Notes under the pieces: generated by a model
Seen by the model: only the letters and a program-made list of their open reading frames with translations
Databases searched by the model: none
What the model was told of the DNA's origin: nothing
Program-made: the position numbers and the translations under genes
Assembly: GCF_003966145.1 (NCBI RefSeq)
Contig: NZ_RXNR01000031.1
Span: 1 to 46,889, forward strand
Direction: 5' to 3'
Origin: Lysinibacillus telephonicus
Lineage (GTDB): Bacteria; Bacillota; Bacilli; Bacillales_A; Planococcaceae
Length of the DNA: 46,889 nucleotides
In this document: piece by piece, positions 7,922 to 15,570 of the stretch
How positions within the stretch are numbered: the first letter of the stretch is position 1
How the letters are laid out: every line of letters starts with the position of its first letter

Positions 7922-8263
7922 ATGAATAAACACTGGTTGAAGGTATTTTTAGCAGCATTATTTGAAGTGTTTTGGGTTATTGGATTAGCTAATGCATTTG
8001 ACTTCTGGTCATGGGCAGGCACAATCATTGCAATTGTTATCTGCAACTATTTTTTAATTACAGCAACACAACAATTGCCAACTGGTACAGTTTATGCCGT
8101 CTTTGTTGGGCTAGGTACAGCAGGTGCGGTTATTTCAGAAATTTTATTTTTTGGCGAACAATTTAATCTTATTAAAATTTTATTAATTGTATTGTTGTTA
8201 GTTGGAGTTATTGGACTAAAGTTAGTTACAGATAATGTAGATGATAAAGGGGCTGAACATTAG
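7922..8263 (+). CDS. gdnC: guanidinium exporter subunit GdnC (SMR family, formerly YkkC)
   Basis: The 113-residue small-multidrug-resistance protein has four predicted membrane helices and the membrane-embedded Glu15 (LFEVFW) that binds substrate and protons. GTVYAVFVGLGTAGAVISE is near identical in pattern to B. subtilis YkkC. It works with GdnD as a heteromeric guanidinium/proton antiporter. GAGGAGGATC at 7904-7913 serves ATG 7922. The paired gene order and upstream guanidine-I riboswitch fix the function better than sequence alone. Confidence 0.92.
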   Translation: MNKHWLKVFLAALFEVFWVIGLANAFDFWSWAGTIIAIVICNYFLITATQQLPTGTVYAVFVGLGTAGAVISEILFFGEQFNLIKILLIVLLLVGVIGLKLVTDNVDDKGAEH

Positions 8264-8580
8264 TGGAGTGGGTTGCTTTAATTACAGCAGGAATATTTGA
8301 AACATTTGGGGTTGCGATGATGAACCAGTTAAGTATTAGCCGAAACTGGAAACCGTTTGTACTTTTAATTCTTAGTTTTTGTGCAAGCCTATTTCTTCTT
8401 CAATATTCTATGAATTTTATATCAATGGGAACAGCCTACGCTATTTGGACAGGAATTGGCGTAGTAGGCGGTACATTTATTGGCATGATTTTTTATGGCG
8501 AGTCAAAGGACTGGAAAAGAATATTGTTTATTTCAATCATTTTAATTTCAGTTATTGGGTTAAAATTGATTGATGGATAA
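8263..8580 (+). CDS. gdnD: guanidinium exporter subunit GdnD (SMR family, formerly YkkD)
   Basis: A 105-residue SMR protein with four membrane helices, the essential Glu13 (IFETFGVAMMNQ) and MGTAYAIWTGIGVVGG, the YkkD-type signature. It forms the obligate partner of GdnC. It starts at GTG 8263, whose G is also the last base of the gdnC stop (TAGTG), so translation is coupled. ATAAAGGGG at the end of gdnC serves as ribosome binding site. It is controlled by the same riboswitch. Confidence 0.92.
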   Translation: MEWVALITAGIFETFGVAMMNQLSISRNWKPFVLLILSFCASLFLLQYSMNFISMGTAYAIWTGIGVVGGTFIGMIFYGESKDWKRILFISIILISVIGLKLIDG

Positions 8581-8662
8581 TATCACTTCAAATGCGAATC
8601 ATAATAAAAGTAACAGCAGAATAAAGAATTTAACTTTAAATAAAGTTTAGGGGGATGGGGAA

Positions 8663-9238
8663 ATGGCGCTAAAAAATCATTATTTCTTTGCAGTAAAATT
8701 ACCGGGTGAAGTGAAATCTTTTCTTAATGAGTGGGTTGAAATCAATAAAGAAGCTTTCCCATTTAAAAAATGGGTTCATCCTGAAGATTATCATATTACA
8801 CTTGCATTTTTAGGGTTTGTAGAAGAGTCCATGCTCAAAAATTCAATTGAGAAAATCAAAGAAGTTTTAGCTGGGGAAAATTCCTTTACACTGACTTTAA
8901 ACGAAATTGGTACATTTGGTGCGGCGAAGAGTCCACGAATATTTTGGACTGATGTTCAGAAATCCGAAGTATTAATGGAATTACAAAAGAAAGTCTATGA
9001 AAGCTGTGTAAAAATGGGCTTTGAATTAGATAAAAAGCCATTTCGGCCACATATTACACTTGCAAGAAAATGGAAAAGTGAACAACCTTTTCACCAAGAT
9101 AATCTAACTTTAATAAGAACAAATGAGGGAAAACTATTTTCATTTACTGTTAGTGAAATCGCTCTTTATGAATCGCACGTTGAAAGTTCACCTAAGTATA
9201 AGGAGATTGCAATATTTCCTTTAATGCCTAAAGAATAA
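8663..9238 (+). CDS. thpR: RNA 2',3'-cyclic phosphodiesterase (2H family)
   Basis: The 191-residue protein has the two HxTx motifs of the 2H phosphoesterase fold: His44-Ile-Thr46-Leu in DYHITLAFLG and His130-Ile-Thr132-Leu in RPHITLARK. It matches ThpR/LigT, which hydrolyses RNA 2',3'-cyclic phosphates to 2'-phosphates. ATG 8663 follows GGGGGATGGGG. It lies 82 bp after gdnD without a visible terminator between, so partial co-transcription is possible. Confidence 0.88.
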   Translation: MALKNHYFFAVKLPGEVKSFLNEWVEINKEAFPFKKWVHPEDYHITLAFLGFVEESMLKNSIEKIKEVLAGENSFTLTLNEIGTFGAAKSPRIFWTDVQKSEVLMELQKKVYESCVKMGFELDKKPFRPHITLARKWKSEQPFHQDNLTLIRTNEGKLFSFTVSEIALYESHVESSPKYKEIAIFPLMPKE

Positions 9239-9280
9239 ATTTCCTTTATTTTAATATACTAAAATAAAAGGAGTGATTGT

Positions 9281-9418
9281 ATGAGAATACCCGCGTTGCC
9301 ACAATCAAAAGAATTTAAAGTTAAAGCGAAGGAATCACTGTGGCGAGCCATTAGAAAAATCGCTGCAAGTAAAATTGAAAAGAAACGTGGTTTTATACGC
9401 ATTCCACCTAGAAAATAA
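9281..9418 (+). CDS. small highly basic protein, unknown function
   Basis: A 45-residue ORF starts at ATG 9281 behind an excellent ribosome binding site (AAAAGGAGTG at 9267-9276, spacing four). It is rich in Lys and Arg (about 13 of 45) and ends FIRIPPRK. It lies 42 bp after thpR and stops directly at a bidirectional terminator. RBS, ORF and terminator make it a credible gene. The composition suggests nucleic acid or ribosome contact, but that is only inference. Confidence 0.6.
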   Translation: MRIPALPQSKEFKVKAKESLWRAIRKIAASKIEKKRGFIRIPPRK

Positions 9419-9458
9419 AGCTGTTCTGTGCTGTTTTAAATAGCCAGAGCAGCTTTAT
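9417..9458. terminator. bidirectional terminator between the small basic ORF and helD
   Basis: AAAGCTGTTCTG (9417-9428) pairs with CAGAGCAGCTTT (9445-9456), twelve pairs with one G-U. It lies between convergent genes, 15 bp from the helD stop. Confidence 0.7.
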
Positions 9459-9470
9459 TGTTTTCTAAAG

Positions 9471-11744
9471 TTAGCTGTTTTCCGACATCTTTAATACACT
9501 ATCGAGTAAAAATACATCCTCATTAGGTCCAACTAGATACAACTCGTGCATAGCTCGAGTTAAGGCTACATATAGCAATTTTCGATCGATCCTTGTATCA
9601 AAGTAGGGGATGTCAAAAGCAGCTAAAATAACAGCATCAAACTCCAATCCTTTTGCCAAATGACTTGGTACTACGAGAAGACTGGAACCTTTTAGCTCGG
9701 ATTCTTCAGATAGCATTTGAGCATCTATCCCAGAGTTAGTTAATAATTTTGTATAGTCTGTAGCTTCTTTTGTTGTTTTACAAATAAGGGCAATGGATTT
9801 GTGACCGTTTTGCTTTATCCGATTGTAAATGGTTTGAATTCTTTCAACATTAAATTCATTGCATTTAATAAAAGTAGGATTATTCCCATGACGAACAACT
9901 GGTTCCACCAATGGTAGATCCTCATCCATCTTTGCTAAAATTTTGTTGGCGATTTCCATAATTTCGATTGTTGTTCGATAGCTTTTTTGCAAAGTGAAAT
10001 AATTAGCGCGCGGAAATAACTCAAGAACTGGAGACCATTCTGTTAAAGAGCGGTAGCTATGAATTCCTTGGGCCAAATCGCCAACCATTGTAAACATATC
10101 TGTTTCTAGTCCTGCTTTTAATGCAGCAAGCTGGAATAAGCTATAATCTTGCACTTCATCGATAAAAACAACACGCATTTTAAATTGATCAGCAATACCT
10201 TTAATTTTCGCATGTAAATAATAAAGTGCAGCTAAATCTTCTAATACCCATTGTTCCTTTGCATGGGCTCGAATAAATTTTTCTTGCTCTTCAAATGTCC
10301 ATTCCGGAGCAAGTTCTCTTAAAAGCAGGCGATCTGTTACTAATTTTCGATACATAGGCTTAATTTTTACTTTTTCAAAACGGCGCATATAAGCTGTTGC
10401 AGCAGATTTAGATTGTTCTTTTATTTTTGGAATACGTTCGTCGCGTTCATCTATAAATTTTGTTACTGTTTGACGTCGTTTTTCTGGATCTCGAAGCCCA
10501 CTTAACGCTTTCCCTATCATTTCTTCATATCGTGCGTTTAATGTAGAGAGAACTGCTTTTGACTTTCTTTTTACCTCTGTTTGAACAACCTTCTTTATCC
10601 GTTCAAGCCGTTTTTCAATTGGCATATAGGCAAATTCAGTTAAGAAAAGCTTTTTTAAATGGCTTCCTCGCATTATTCGGTATTTTTCAATATACACATC
10701 TTCGTCAAATAAACTAGCTAAATTTTGCTCGTGCAATTTAATATAACGATCTAAAATATCACGGTAAAGCAGCGAGCCTTTAATTTTAGAAATATTAAAG
10801 GAGGGCAGGGCATCGATTGCTCCTTCCACAAGCTCTTCTAATTGCTCATTTGGATTTTGAAGCTTTAATTTAATACCCGTCGCTTTTTGGACATACTCCG
10901 AATAAGTAGTTTGACATATATGCTCGACACCAAGTTCTGGCAACACATCTCCAATATAATCAATAAATAGTTTGTTCGGAGCTAAAATCATGAGCTGCTC
11001 AGGGTTAAAGTGTTCACCCATTGTATAAAGAAAGTAAGAAATTCTGTGAAGAGCAATGGTCGTTTTTCCGCTGCCAGCAGCACCTTGGACTAAGATTGGC
11101 TGACGCAGGTGTGCTCGAATAATTTCATTTTGTTCTTTTTGAATAGTAGCCACAATTTCCGTTAATCGAACATCAGCCTTGCCAGAAAGTGCATCTTGAA
11201 GTAATTCATCATTTGTTGTTAAGTCTACATCTTGAAAGCTTAGTAGCTGACCATCTTCAATTTTATATTGCCGTTTGGAAAATAAATGGCCAGAATATTC
11301 TTCATCTCGTACCTGATACGTTATTTCTCCAAGCCGTCCATCATAGTAAACATTTGCGACAGGGGAACGCCAGTCGACAATAATGGGCTCAAATGTTTCG
11401 TTGTGAAATAAAGAGGTCTTGCCAATATACAAAAGTTCCTCTGCTTCACCTTTACGTTGAAAATGAATCCTGGCAAAATAAGGTTTTTTCTTTACTGCTT
11501 CAAGACTTTCCTTTTGATTTAATGCCAATTCAAAAAATCTGGAGTTAGTTAATATATTGATATAACTATCACTTGAATCAATATATTCAAGGTTTGCCAT
11601 AGATTCTTTGATTTTTTCTTGCACTGCTCTTAAATCACGTTGAGAAGCTTCAAGTATTTCATCCATATATTGTTTTGTAAATTGTAATCTTTCCACTTCT
11701 TTCTGGAAGTCGGGATGCAAGTAGCTTTGATTTGCCTCGTCCAT
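9471..11744 (-). CDS. helD: HelD-type SF1 ATPase (RNA polymerase recycling factor)
   Basis: A 757-residue UvrD/Rep-like protein. An N-terminal coiled-coil arm (about 5-90) precedes the first RecA-like domain with Walker A GAAGSGKTT at 221-229. Further on are the DExx box VVFIDEVQDYS and the C-terminal VALTRAMHELYLVG (motif VI). This is the architecture of firmicute HelD, which binds stalled or post-termination RNA polymerase, removes nucleic acid and releases the enzyme. The insertion between motifs Ia and III forms the clamp-opening bumper in known structures. ATG 11744 has GGGAGGATAG upstream. B. subtilis HelD is similar in length (774 aa). A generic AAA_19 DNA helicase is the less likely alternative. 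Confidence 0.85.
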   Translation of the reverse strand: MDEANQSYLHPDFQKEVERLQFTKQYMDEILEASQRDLRAVQEKIKESMANLEYIDSSDSYINILTNSRFFELALNQKESLEAVKKKPYFARIHFQRKGEAEELLYIGKTSLFHNETFEPIIVDWRSPVANVYYDGRLGEITYQVRDEEYSGHLFSKRQYKIEDGQLLSFQDVDLTTNDELLQDALSGKADVRLTEIVATIQKEQNEIIRAHLRQPILVQGAAGSGKTTIALHRISYFLYTMGEHFNPEQLMILAPNKLFIDYIGDVLPELGVEHICQTTYSEYVQKATGIKLKLQNPNEQLEELVEGAIDALPSFNISKIKGSLLYRDILDRYIKLHEQNLASLFDEDVYIEKYRIMRGSHLKKLFLTEFAYMPIEKRLERIKKVVQTEVKRKSKAVLSTLNARYEEMIGKALSGLRDPEKRRQTVTKFIDERDERIPKIKEQSKSAATAYMRRFEKVKIKPMYRKLVTDRLLLRELAPEWTFEEQEKFIRAHAKEQWVLEDLAALYYLHAKIKGIADQFKMRVVFIDEVQDYSLFQLAALKAGLETDMFTMVGDLAQGIHSYRSLTEWSPVLELFPRANYFTLQKSYRTTIEIMEIANKILAKMDEDLPLVEPVVRHGNNPTFIKCNEFNVERIQTIYNRIKQNGHKSIALICKTTKEATDYTKLLTNSGIDAQMLSEESELKGSSLLVVPSHLAKGLEFDAVILAAFDIPYFDTRIDRKLLYVALTRAMHELYLVGPNEDVFLLDSVLKMSENS

Positions 11745-11975
11745 TTGAAATCTATCCTCCCATCGCTTGAGTTAGACAGCATCGTACAAATCAATACGAA
11801 TTGACGTATAAAAGATAGTTTTAATCTTACTAAATTTCCCTTATGAAGTGAAGTTTTGTCCATTGGTGAGTTGAAATTGTTATGGCAAAGTCAATGTAAA
11901 TAGTTGAATGATATGCAGGGATGTTTGAACGAAATGTAAAGGGGCTGCCGGGTGAGGGTGCTAAAGTAAAATTAA

Positions 11976-12016
11976 AAGGCGGTGTTATTCATAAATAAGT
12001 GAATAGCATCCGCCTT
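11976..12016 (-). terminator. terminator of the 12028-12564 gene
   Basis: AAGGCGGTGTTATTCAT (11976-11992) pairs with 12000-12016, with small defects, and a T run follows on the minus strand. Nothing else is seen in 11745-12027 apart from the helD promoter region. Confidence 0.75.
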
Positions 12017-12027
12017 ATTATATAGCA

Positions 12028-12564
12028 TTATTTTGACTCAGTTCTTTTAGGAAAAACAAGATAAGATAGACTTATTATACCGTCAATGATTAAAACAACC
12101 GACCATGTTTTCCAAACACCAATGATGGCATCAGTTCCATTGCTGCCAACATAGTTAATAATAAGCCAGAAGATGGCACTCCCGATTAAATAAGAAAAAA
12201 CATGTCTTGCCAACATCTTCAATTCATAAATGCCCTTCTCCAAACCTACAAGTATTTTTTTAGAAGAAGGTTTCTTAAGGAACCATGATTGGAATTTATG
12301 GTCTGCCCAGTCAATCATTGATTTTCCATAAGCTATTGAAACACCTATATAAATAACTGATATTCCATGTGCGATAGTAGCTGTTGCACCGTTTCGTAAA
12401 TCAACTACTGTCAGCATAATTAGCGCTAAGTCAATAAGCGGTGTTAATAAGAATAATAGAATACTAATTTTCTTCGATTTCAACACATAGCGTGCAAATA
12501 GACCTGCAATAATCACTACCCAAAAAGCAATTTCGGCTGCAATTATCCATTTTACCATTGTCAT
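12028..12564 (-). CDS. multi-pass membrane protein divergent from a TetR regulator
   Basis: The 178-residue protein has about five hydrophobic helices (near 5-25, 33-56, 63-80, 122-142 and 150-170). A basic and acidic linker contains WADHKFQSWFLKKPSSKK. I do not recognise a named family. The gene is divergent from a TetR-type regulator and the shared intergenic space has two operator palindromes, one 23-38 bp upstream of this start, so it is very likely the regulator's target. ATG 12564 and ATG 12558 are both usable with GAGAGG upstream. A transport or membrane-stress role is plausible but not shown. Confidence 0.7.
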   Translation of the reverse strand: MTMVKWIIAAEIAFWVVIIAGLFARYVLKSKKISILLFLLTPLIDLALIMLTVVDLRNGATATIAHGISVIYIGVSIAYGKSMIDWADHKFQSWFLKKPSSKKILVGLEKGIYELKMLARHVFSYLIGSAIFWLIINYVGSNGTDAIIGVWKTWSVVLIIDGIISLSYLVFPKRTESK

Positions 12565-12586
12565 TATGCCTCTCTTTATTTTTATT

Positions 12587-12602
12587 TAGTACACTTGTAT
12601 TA
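12587..12602. promoter_or_regulatory. TetR operator copy 1
   Basis: TAGTACACTTGTATTA matches the complement of operator copy 2 in 15 of 16 positions. It is nearest the membrane-protein gene, 23 bp before its ATG. Confidence 0.7.
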
Positions 12603-12624
12603 AATACTAGCATGAGGTTTTAAA

Positions 12625-12640
12625 TAATACAAGTGTATTA
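12625..12640. promoter_or_regulatory. TetR operator copy 2
   Basis: TAATACAAGTGTATTA has perfect 7-bp half-sites (TAATACA and TGTATTA) around a 2-bp centre. It lies immediately upstream of the tetR -10 (TATAAT at 12656-12661), where -35 contacts are expected. The centre-to-centre distance to copy 1 is 38 bp. Confidence 0.75.
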
Positions 12641-12667
12641 TTTAAATAATTGAGTTATAATAAAACC

Positions 12668-13240
12668 ATGCCAAAAATAGTTGATCATGAAGAAAGAAAA
12701 GCGTTAATTGCAAAAGCTACATGGAATGTCATCGCTCGGGACGGGCTAGAGGGAGCATCTGTACGTTCCATTGCAAAGGAGGCGAATTTATCTCTTGGTG
12801 CAGTTCGCCATTATTTCAATACACAAGAAGAACTGCTTGAGTTTGCAATGCAACTTGTAGAAGAACAAGTTATAGAACGAATTATGGAACATACAAAAAA
12901 TCCACTGCCACCAAAACAAATTGCAATAAACATGCTAATGGAACTTGTCCCATCAGATGAACGTGTAATTGAGATGCAAGTATGGTTGGAGTACACTTCT
13001 TACAAATTACGAAAGAAAGAGTTAAAAGATGATCCCGTTTATCAGGGAATTTCCTTGATGATAAATAAATTAAACGAAGGAGGATTTTTAAAGGAAGATC
13101 TTCACATAGAAGAAGAGATTATTCATTTGCATGCCTTAATTGACGGTCTTGCATTACATATTTTAATGGGCTTGGTTAAAATCGGAAAGGATAGGATTCA
13201 GGCTTTAATTGAAAGAGAACTCGATAGGCTTTTTAAGTAG
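12668..13240 (+). CDS. TetR/AcrR-family transcriptional regulator
   Basis: A 190-residue regulator. The N-terminal helix-turn-helix is clear (residues about 10-50: IARDGLEGASVRSIAKEA then LSLGAVRHYFNTQEELLEFA). The rest is an all-helical ligand-binding and dimer domain. The frame can open at TTG 12650, but ATG 12668 is a better beginning. No ribosome binding site precedes it, and the -10 TATAAT ends seven bases upstream, so the mRNA may start at or next to the ATG (leaderless). Two operators in the divergent promoter region imply autoregulation plus control of the membrane gene. Confidence 0.85.
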   Translation: MPKIVDHEERKALIAKATWNVIARDGLEGASVRSIAKEANLSLGAVRHYFNTQEELLEFAMQLVEEQVIERIMEHTKNPLPPKQIAINMLMELVPSDERVIEMQVWLEYTSYKLRKKELKDDPVYQGISLMINKLNEGGFLKEDLHIEEEIIHLHALIDGLALHILMGLVKIGKDRIQALIERELDRLFK

Positions 13241-13389
13241 GACCTATCTCTTTTATTTACAGTTTGTTAAGTTAAATTAATGATTTTGTAAATAACTAAA
13301 AAATGGGCAATACTTGTTTTATTCTAAGTGTATGTTATTTAAAGTATATAATTTTAACTTACTAGTAAAATGAAGAGGGAGAGAACAAT

Positions 13390-14115
13390 TTGAAAATAAT
13401 TGCTCATCGAGGTTACTCTGCAAAGTATCCAGAGAATACGCTAACTGCATTTCGAGCAGCTGCTAAATTACCCATTTATGGAGTAGAATTTGATGTTCAT
13501 TTAACCAAGGATCACCAAGTTGTTGTAATACATGATGAGTCAATAGACCGTACGTCAAATGGAATAGGATTTGTGAAGGATATGACCCTTGAAGAACTTC
13601 GAAGGTATGATTATGGTTCTTGGTTTAGTAAAGAGTATACTGGAGAAGTAATTCCAACTTTGTCTGAAGTTTTAGCTGTTTTTTGTCATACTAATCAACG
13701 TATCAATATTGAGTTAAAATCTGATATTTTTTCTTATGAAGGTTTAGAAAAACTTGTTTTACAAGAAGTAGAGTCTTTTGGAATGATGGACCAAGTAATC
13801 ATATCATCCTTTAATCATGAAATGGTGCAACGTGTTGCGAAGCTTGCTCCAGATGTTGAAAATGCTGCATTGTTTGCAAATGTAGTACTAAATCTAAATG
13901 AATATCAGAAGATTATACCTGCTAAAGCATTACACGTTTCTTTACCTTCTGCTGTTCGCCAGCCAGTACAAGAAGCTATTTTAAAGGATTCTCTAGTTCG
14001 TGTATATACTGTAAATGAAATAAAGTATGCAGATGTTTTGTTGAAAATTGGGGTAGATGCGATATTTACCGATGAACCAGAGATGATGATGGAGTATATT
14101 TTGAATAAGGTGTAA
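13390..14115 (+). CDS. glycerophosphodiester phosphodiesterase
   Basis: The 241-residue TIM-barrel GDPD protein is cytoplasmic with no signal peptide. Active-site residues are His6-Arg7 (AHRGYS), Glu33 and Asp35 (GVEFDVHL) and His48 (VVIHDESIDRTSNG). C-terminal NEIKYADVLLKIGVDAIFTDEP is typical of the UgpQ-like group. It hydrolyses glycerophosphodiesters to glycerol-3-phosphate and an alcohol. Translation starts at TTG 13390, with GAGGGAGAG at 13375-13383; no ATG fits because HRGYS lies immediately after. It is monocistronic. Confidence 0.9.
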   Translation: MKIIAHRGYSAKYPENTLTAFRAAAKLPIYGVEFDVHLTKDHQVVVIHDESIDRTSNGIGFVKDMTLEELRRYDYGSWFSKEYTGEVIPTLSEVLAVFCHTNQRINIELKSDIFSYEGLEKLVLQEVESFGMMDQVIISSFNHEMVQRVAKLAPDVENAALFANVVLNLNEYQKIIPAKALHVSLPSAVRQPVQEAILKDSLVRVYTVNEIKYADVLLKIGVDAIFTDEPEMMMEYILNKV

Positions 14116-14162
14116 TTAGTTACAATGGAAAGCACTTTAAACACTATTAAAATAATGATAAA

Positions 14163-14195
14163 AGACCGTCAGCGAGTTTGACGGTCTAGTTTTTT
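14163..14195. terminator. bidirectional terminator between the GDPD gene and madM
   Basis: AGACCGTCA (14163-14171) pairs with TGACGGTCT (14179-14187). T runs follow on both strands and it lies six bases from the madM stop. Confidence 0.8.
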
Positions 14196-14200
14196 AGAGT

Positions 14201-14962
14201 TTAAAAAATCATATCTGTAATTAAGAACAAAATGGTAGGGGCTAATAAACAGCCTAAGCCTGTATAGAAAGTAGCTGTAACCGCACCGTAGGGAACTAAT
14301 TTAGGATCGGTTGCAGCTAATCCACCTGTAACACCAGAAGTTGTCCCCATTAAACCGCCAAATACCATAGCGGACATAGGATTATTTAAACCTATATACT
14401 TTGCTACAAATGGCGTGCTAATCATTACTAATACAGACTTAACTAAGCCAGCAGCAATACTAATTGCAATTATTTCAGAACTAGCTCCCAAGGCGGCACC
14501 TGTAACTGGTCCCACAATATAAGTAACTGTTCCTGCGCCTATTGTTGTCATATCTACAGGGTCAGTATATCCGAACATGAAGGCAAAAATTACGCCGACA
14601 ATAAATGAGAGTAGAACCCCAACAAATAACGAAATGATTCCGCGGAAACCGGCTTTTTTAATTTCATCAAAATTTGCTCCGAAAGAAGTAGCAACAATTG
14701 CAAAATCTCGTAGCATACTGCCGCCCAAAAATCCTACACCTGCTAGAAAACTAACATCGGAAAGACCTTTCGAACCATCAGTTGCAACTCCACCGATATA
14801 TGCTAAAACTAGTCCGAGAACAATGGCTATTGCAGATCCATGTATTCTTCCCTTTGTTAACTTGTTAGAGATTAAATAGGCTAGCCACATTGTGATACCT
14901 ATAACTAGAAAAGCCATTACTAATCCATTATCAGTAAATACACCTAAAATAATATCAAGCAT
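14201..14962 (-). CDS. madM: malonate transporter subunit MadM
   Basis: A 253-residue polytopic protein with about eight or nine hydrophobic helices. Gly-rich signatures are GGSMLRDFAIVATSFGANF, VDMTTIGAGTVTYIVGPVTG and GGLMGTTSGVTGGLAATDP, as in MadM. With MadL it forms the malonate carrier (sodium- or proton-coupled). The frame extends to 15016, but ATG 14962 has GGAGGTGA at the right distance and gives the standard length. This start overlaps the madL stop (14955-14957) by eight bases, so the two are translationally coupled. Confidence 0.9.
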   Translation of the reverse strand: MLDIILGVFTDNGLVMAFLVIGITMWLAYLISNKLTKGRIHGSAIAIVLGLVLAYIGGVATDGSKGLSDVSFLAGVGFLGGSMLRDFAIVATSFGANFDEIKKAGFRGIISLFVGVLLSFIVGVIFAFMFGYTDPVDMTTIGAGTVTYIVGPVTGAALGASSEIIAISIAAGLVKSVLVMISTPFVAKYIGLNNPMSAMVFGGLMGTTSGVTGGLAATDPKLVPYGAVTATFYTGLGCLLAPTILFLITDMIF

Positions 14963-15353
14963 CTGCTTCACCTCCAATAGTAGGACTCGTGATAGCAGCT
15001 TCCTTTTGCTTTCCACTAATCAGAGGTACACATGCTAAACTAATGATAACTACTGCAATTCCGGCAATAATAGCTAACGGTCCCCCGGTTAATGCGCCTA
15101 ATACATTCTGACTTGCAGCCATTGCTATTACTACTGGAATATACATTTGGTTCCAAAAACTTAAACCGTCTAGTGCGGGTTTGCTTATTTTTCCAGCCTT
15201 TATAAGCTTATCGACCACAATAATTAAAAGCAACATAGCAATTCCCACGCCGCCAACATTTGAATCTACTCCCATTATAGCTCCAATGAATTCCCCGACT
15301 ACTGTACCAACAAGAAAACATCCTGCTAAAATAGCAACACCATAAATCACCAT
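14955..15353 (-). CDS. madL: malonate transporter subunit MadL
   Basis: A 132-residue membrane protein with four hydrophobic helices. LIIVVDKLIKAGK and FWNQMYIPVVIAMAASQNVLGALTGGP are characteristic of MadL. It is the small subunit of the MadLM malonate carrier, first gene of the minus-strand transcript. A promoter (TTGATT, 17 bp, TATGAT read on the minus strand) lies about 65-95 bp upstream, with a CAGTCGACTG operator between it and the gene. Confidence 0.88.
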   Translation of the reverse strand: MVIYGVAILAGCFLVGTVVGEFIGAIMGVDSNVGGVGIAMLLLIIVVDKLIKAGKISKPALDGLSFWNQMYIPVVIAMAASQNVLGALTGGPLAIIAGIAVVIISLACVPLISGKQKEAAITSPTIGGEADA

Positions 15354-15395
15354 ATTCTAACACCCCTTTGTCAAATCTCTAATTCAGAGAATATT

Positions 15396-15446
15396 CAGTC
15401 GACTGTATTCTGAGAACATCATAAATTAATAAAAAATATAAATCAA
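15396..15446 (-). promoter_or_regulatory. madLM promoter and GntR operator
   Basis: On the minus strand, -35 TTGATT (plus 15441-15446) and -10 TATGAT (plus 15418-15423) are 17 bp apart. The palindrome CAGTCGACTG (15396-15405) lies 12 bp past the -10, at about +6 to +15. It is inferred to be bound by the adjacent GntR-family regulator and relieved by a malonate-derived ligand. Confidence 0.75.
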
Positions 15447-15487
15447 CTAAAATTTTCGTATAAAACAGAAAAAAGCTGAAAATACGA

Positions 15488-15536
15488 TTGAAATTTAAAT
15501 TCCATTGTTTTATGATTTATGTACACAGTCGACTGT
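15488..15536 (+). promoter_or_regulatory. mdc operon promoter and GntR operator
   Basis: TTGAAA (15488-15493), a 17-bp spacer and TATGAT (15511-15516) form the promoter. The perfect palindrome ACAGTCGACTGT (15525-15536) overlaps the start-site region, mirroring the madLM promoter 130 bp away. Confidence 0.78.
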
Positions 15537-15570
15537 AATAGAGTCGAAAATAACTTGAGGATGTGTTTTG

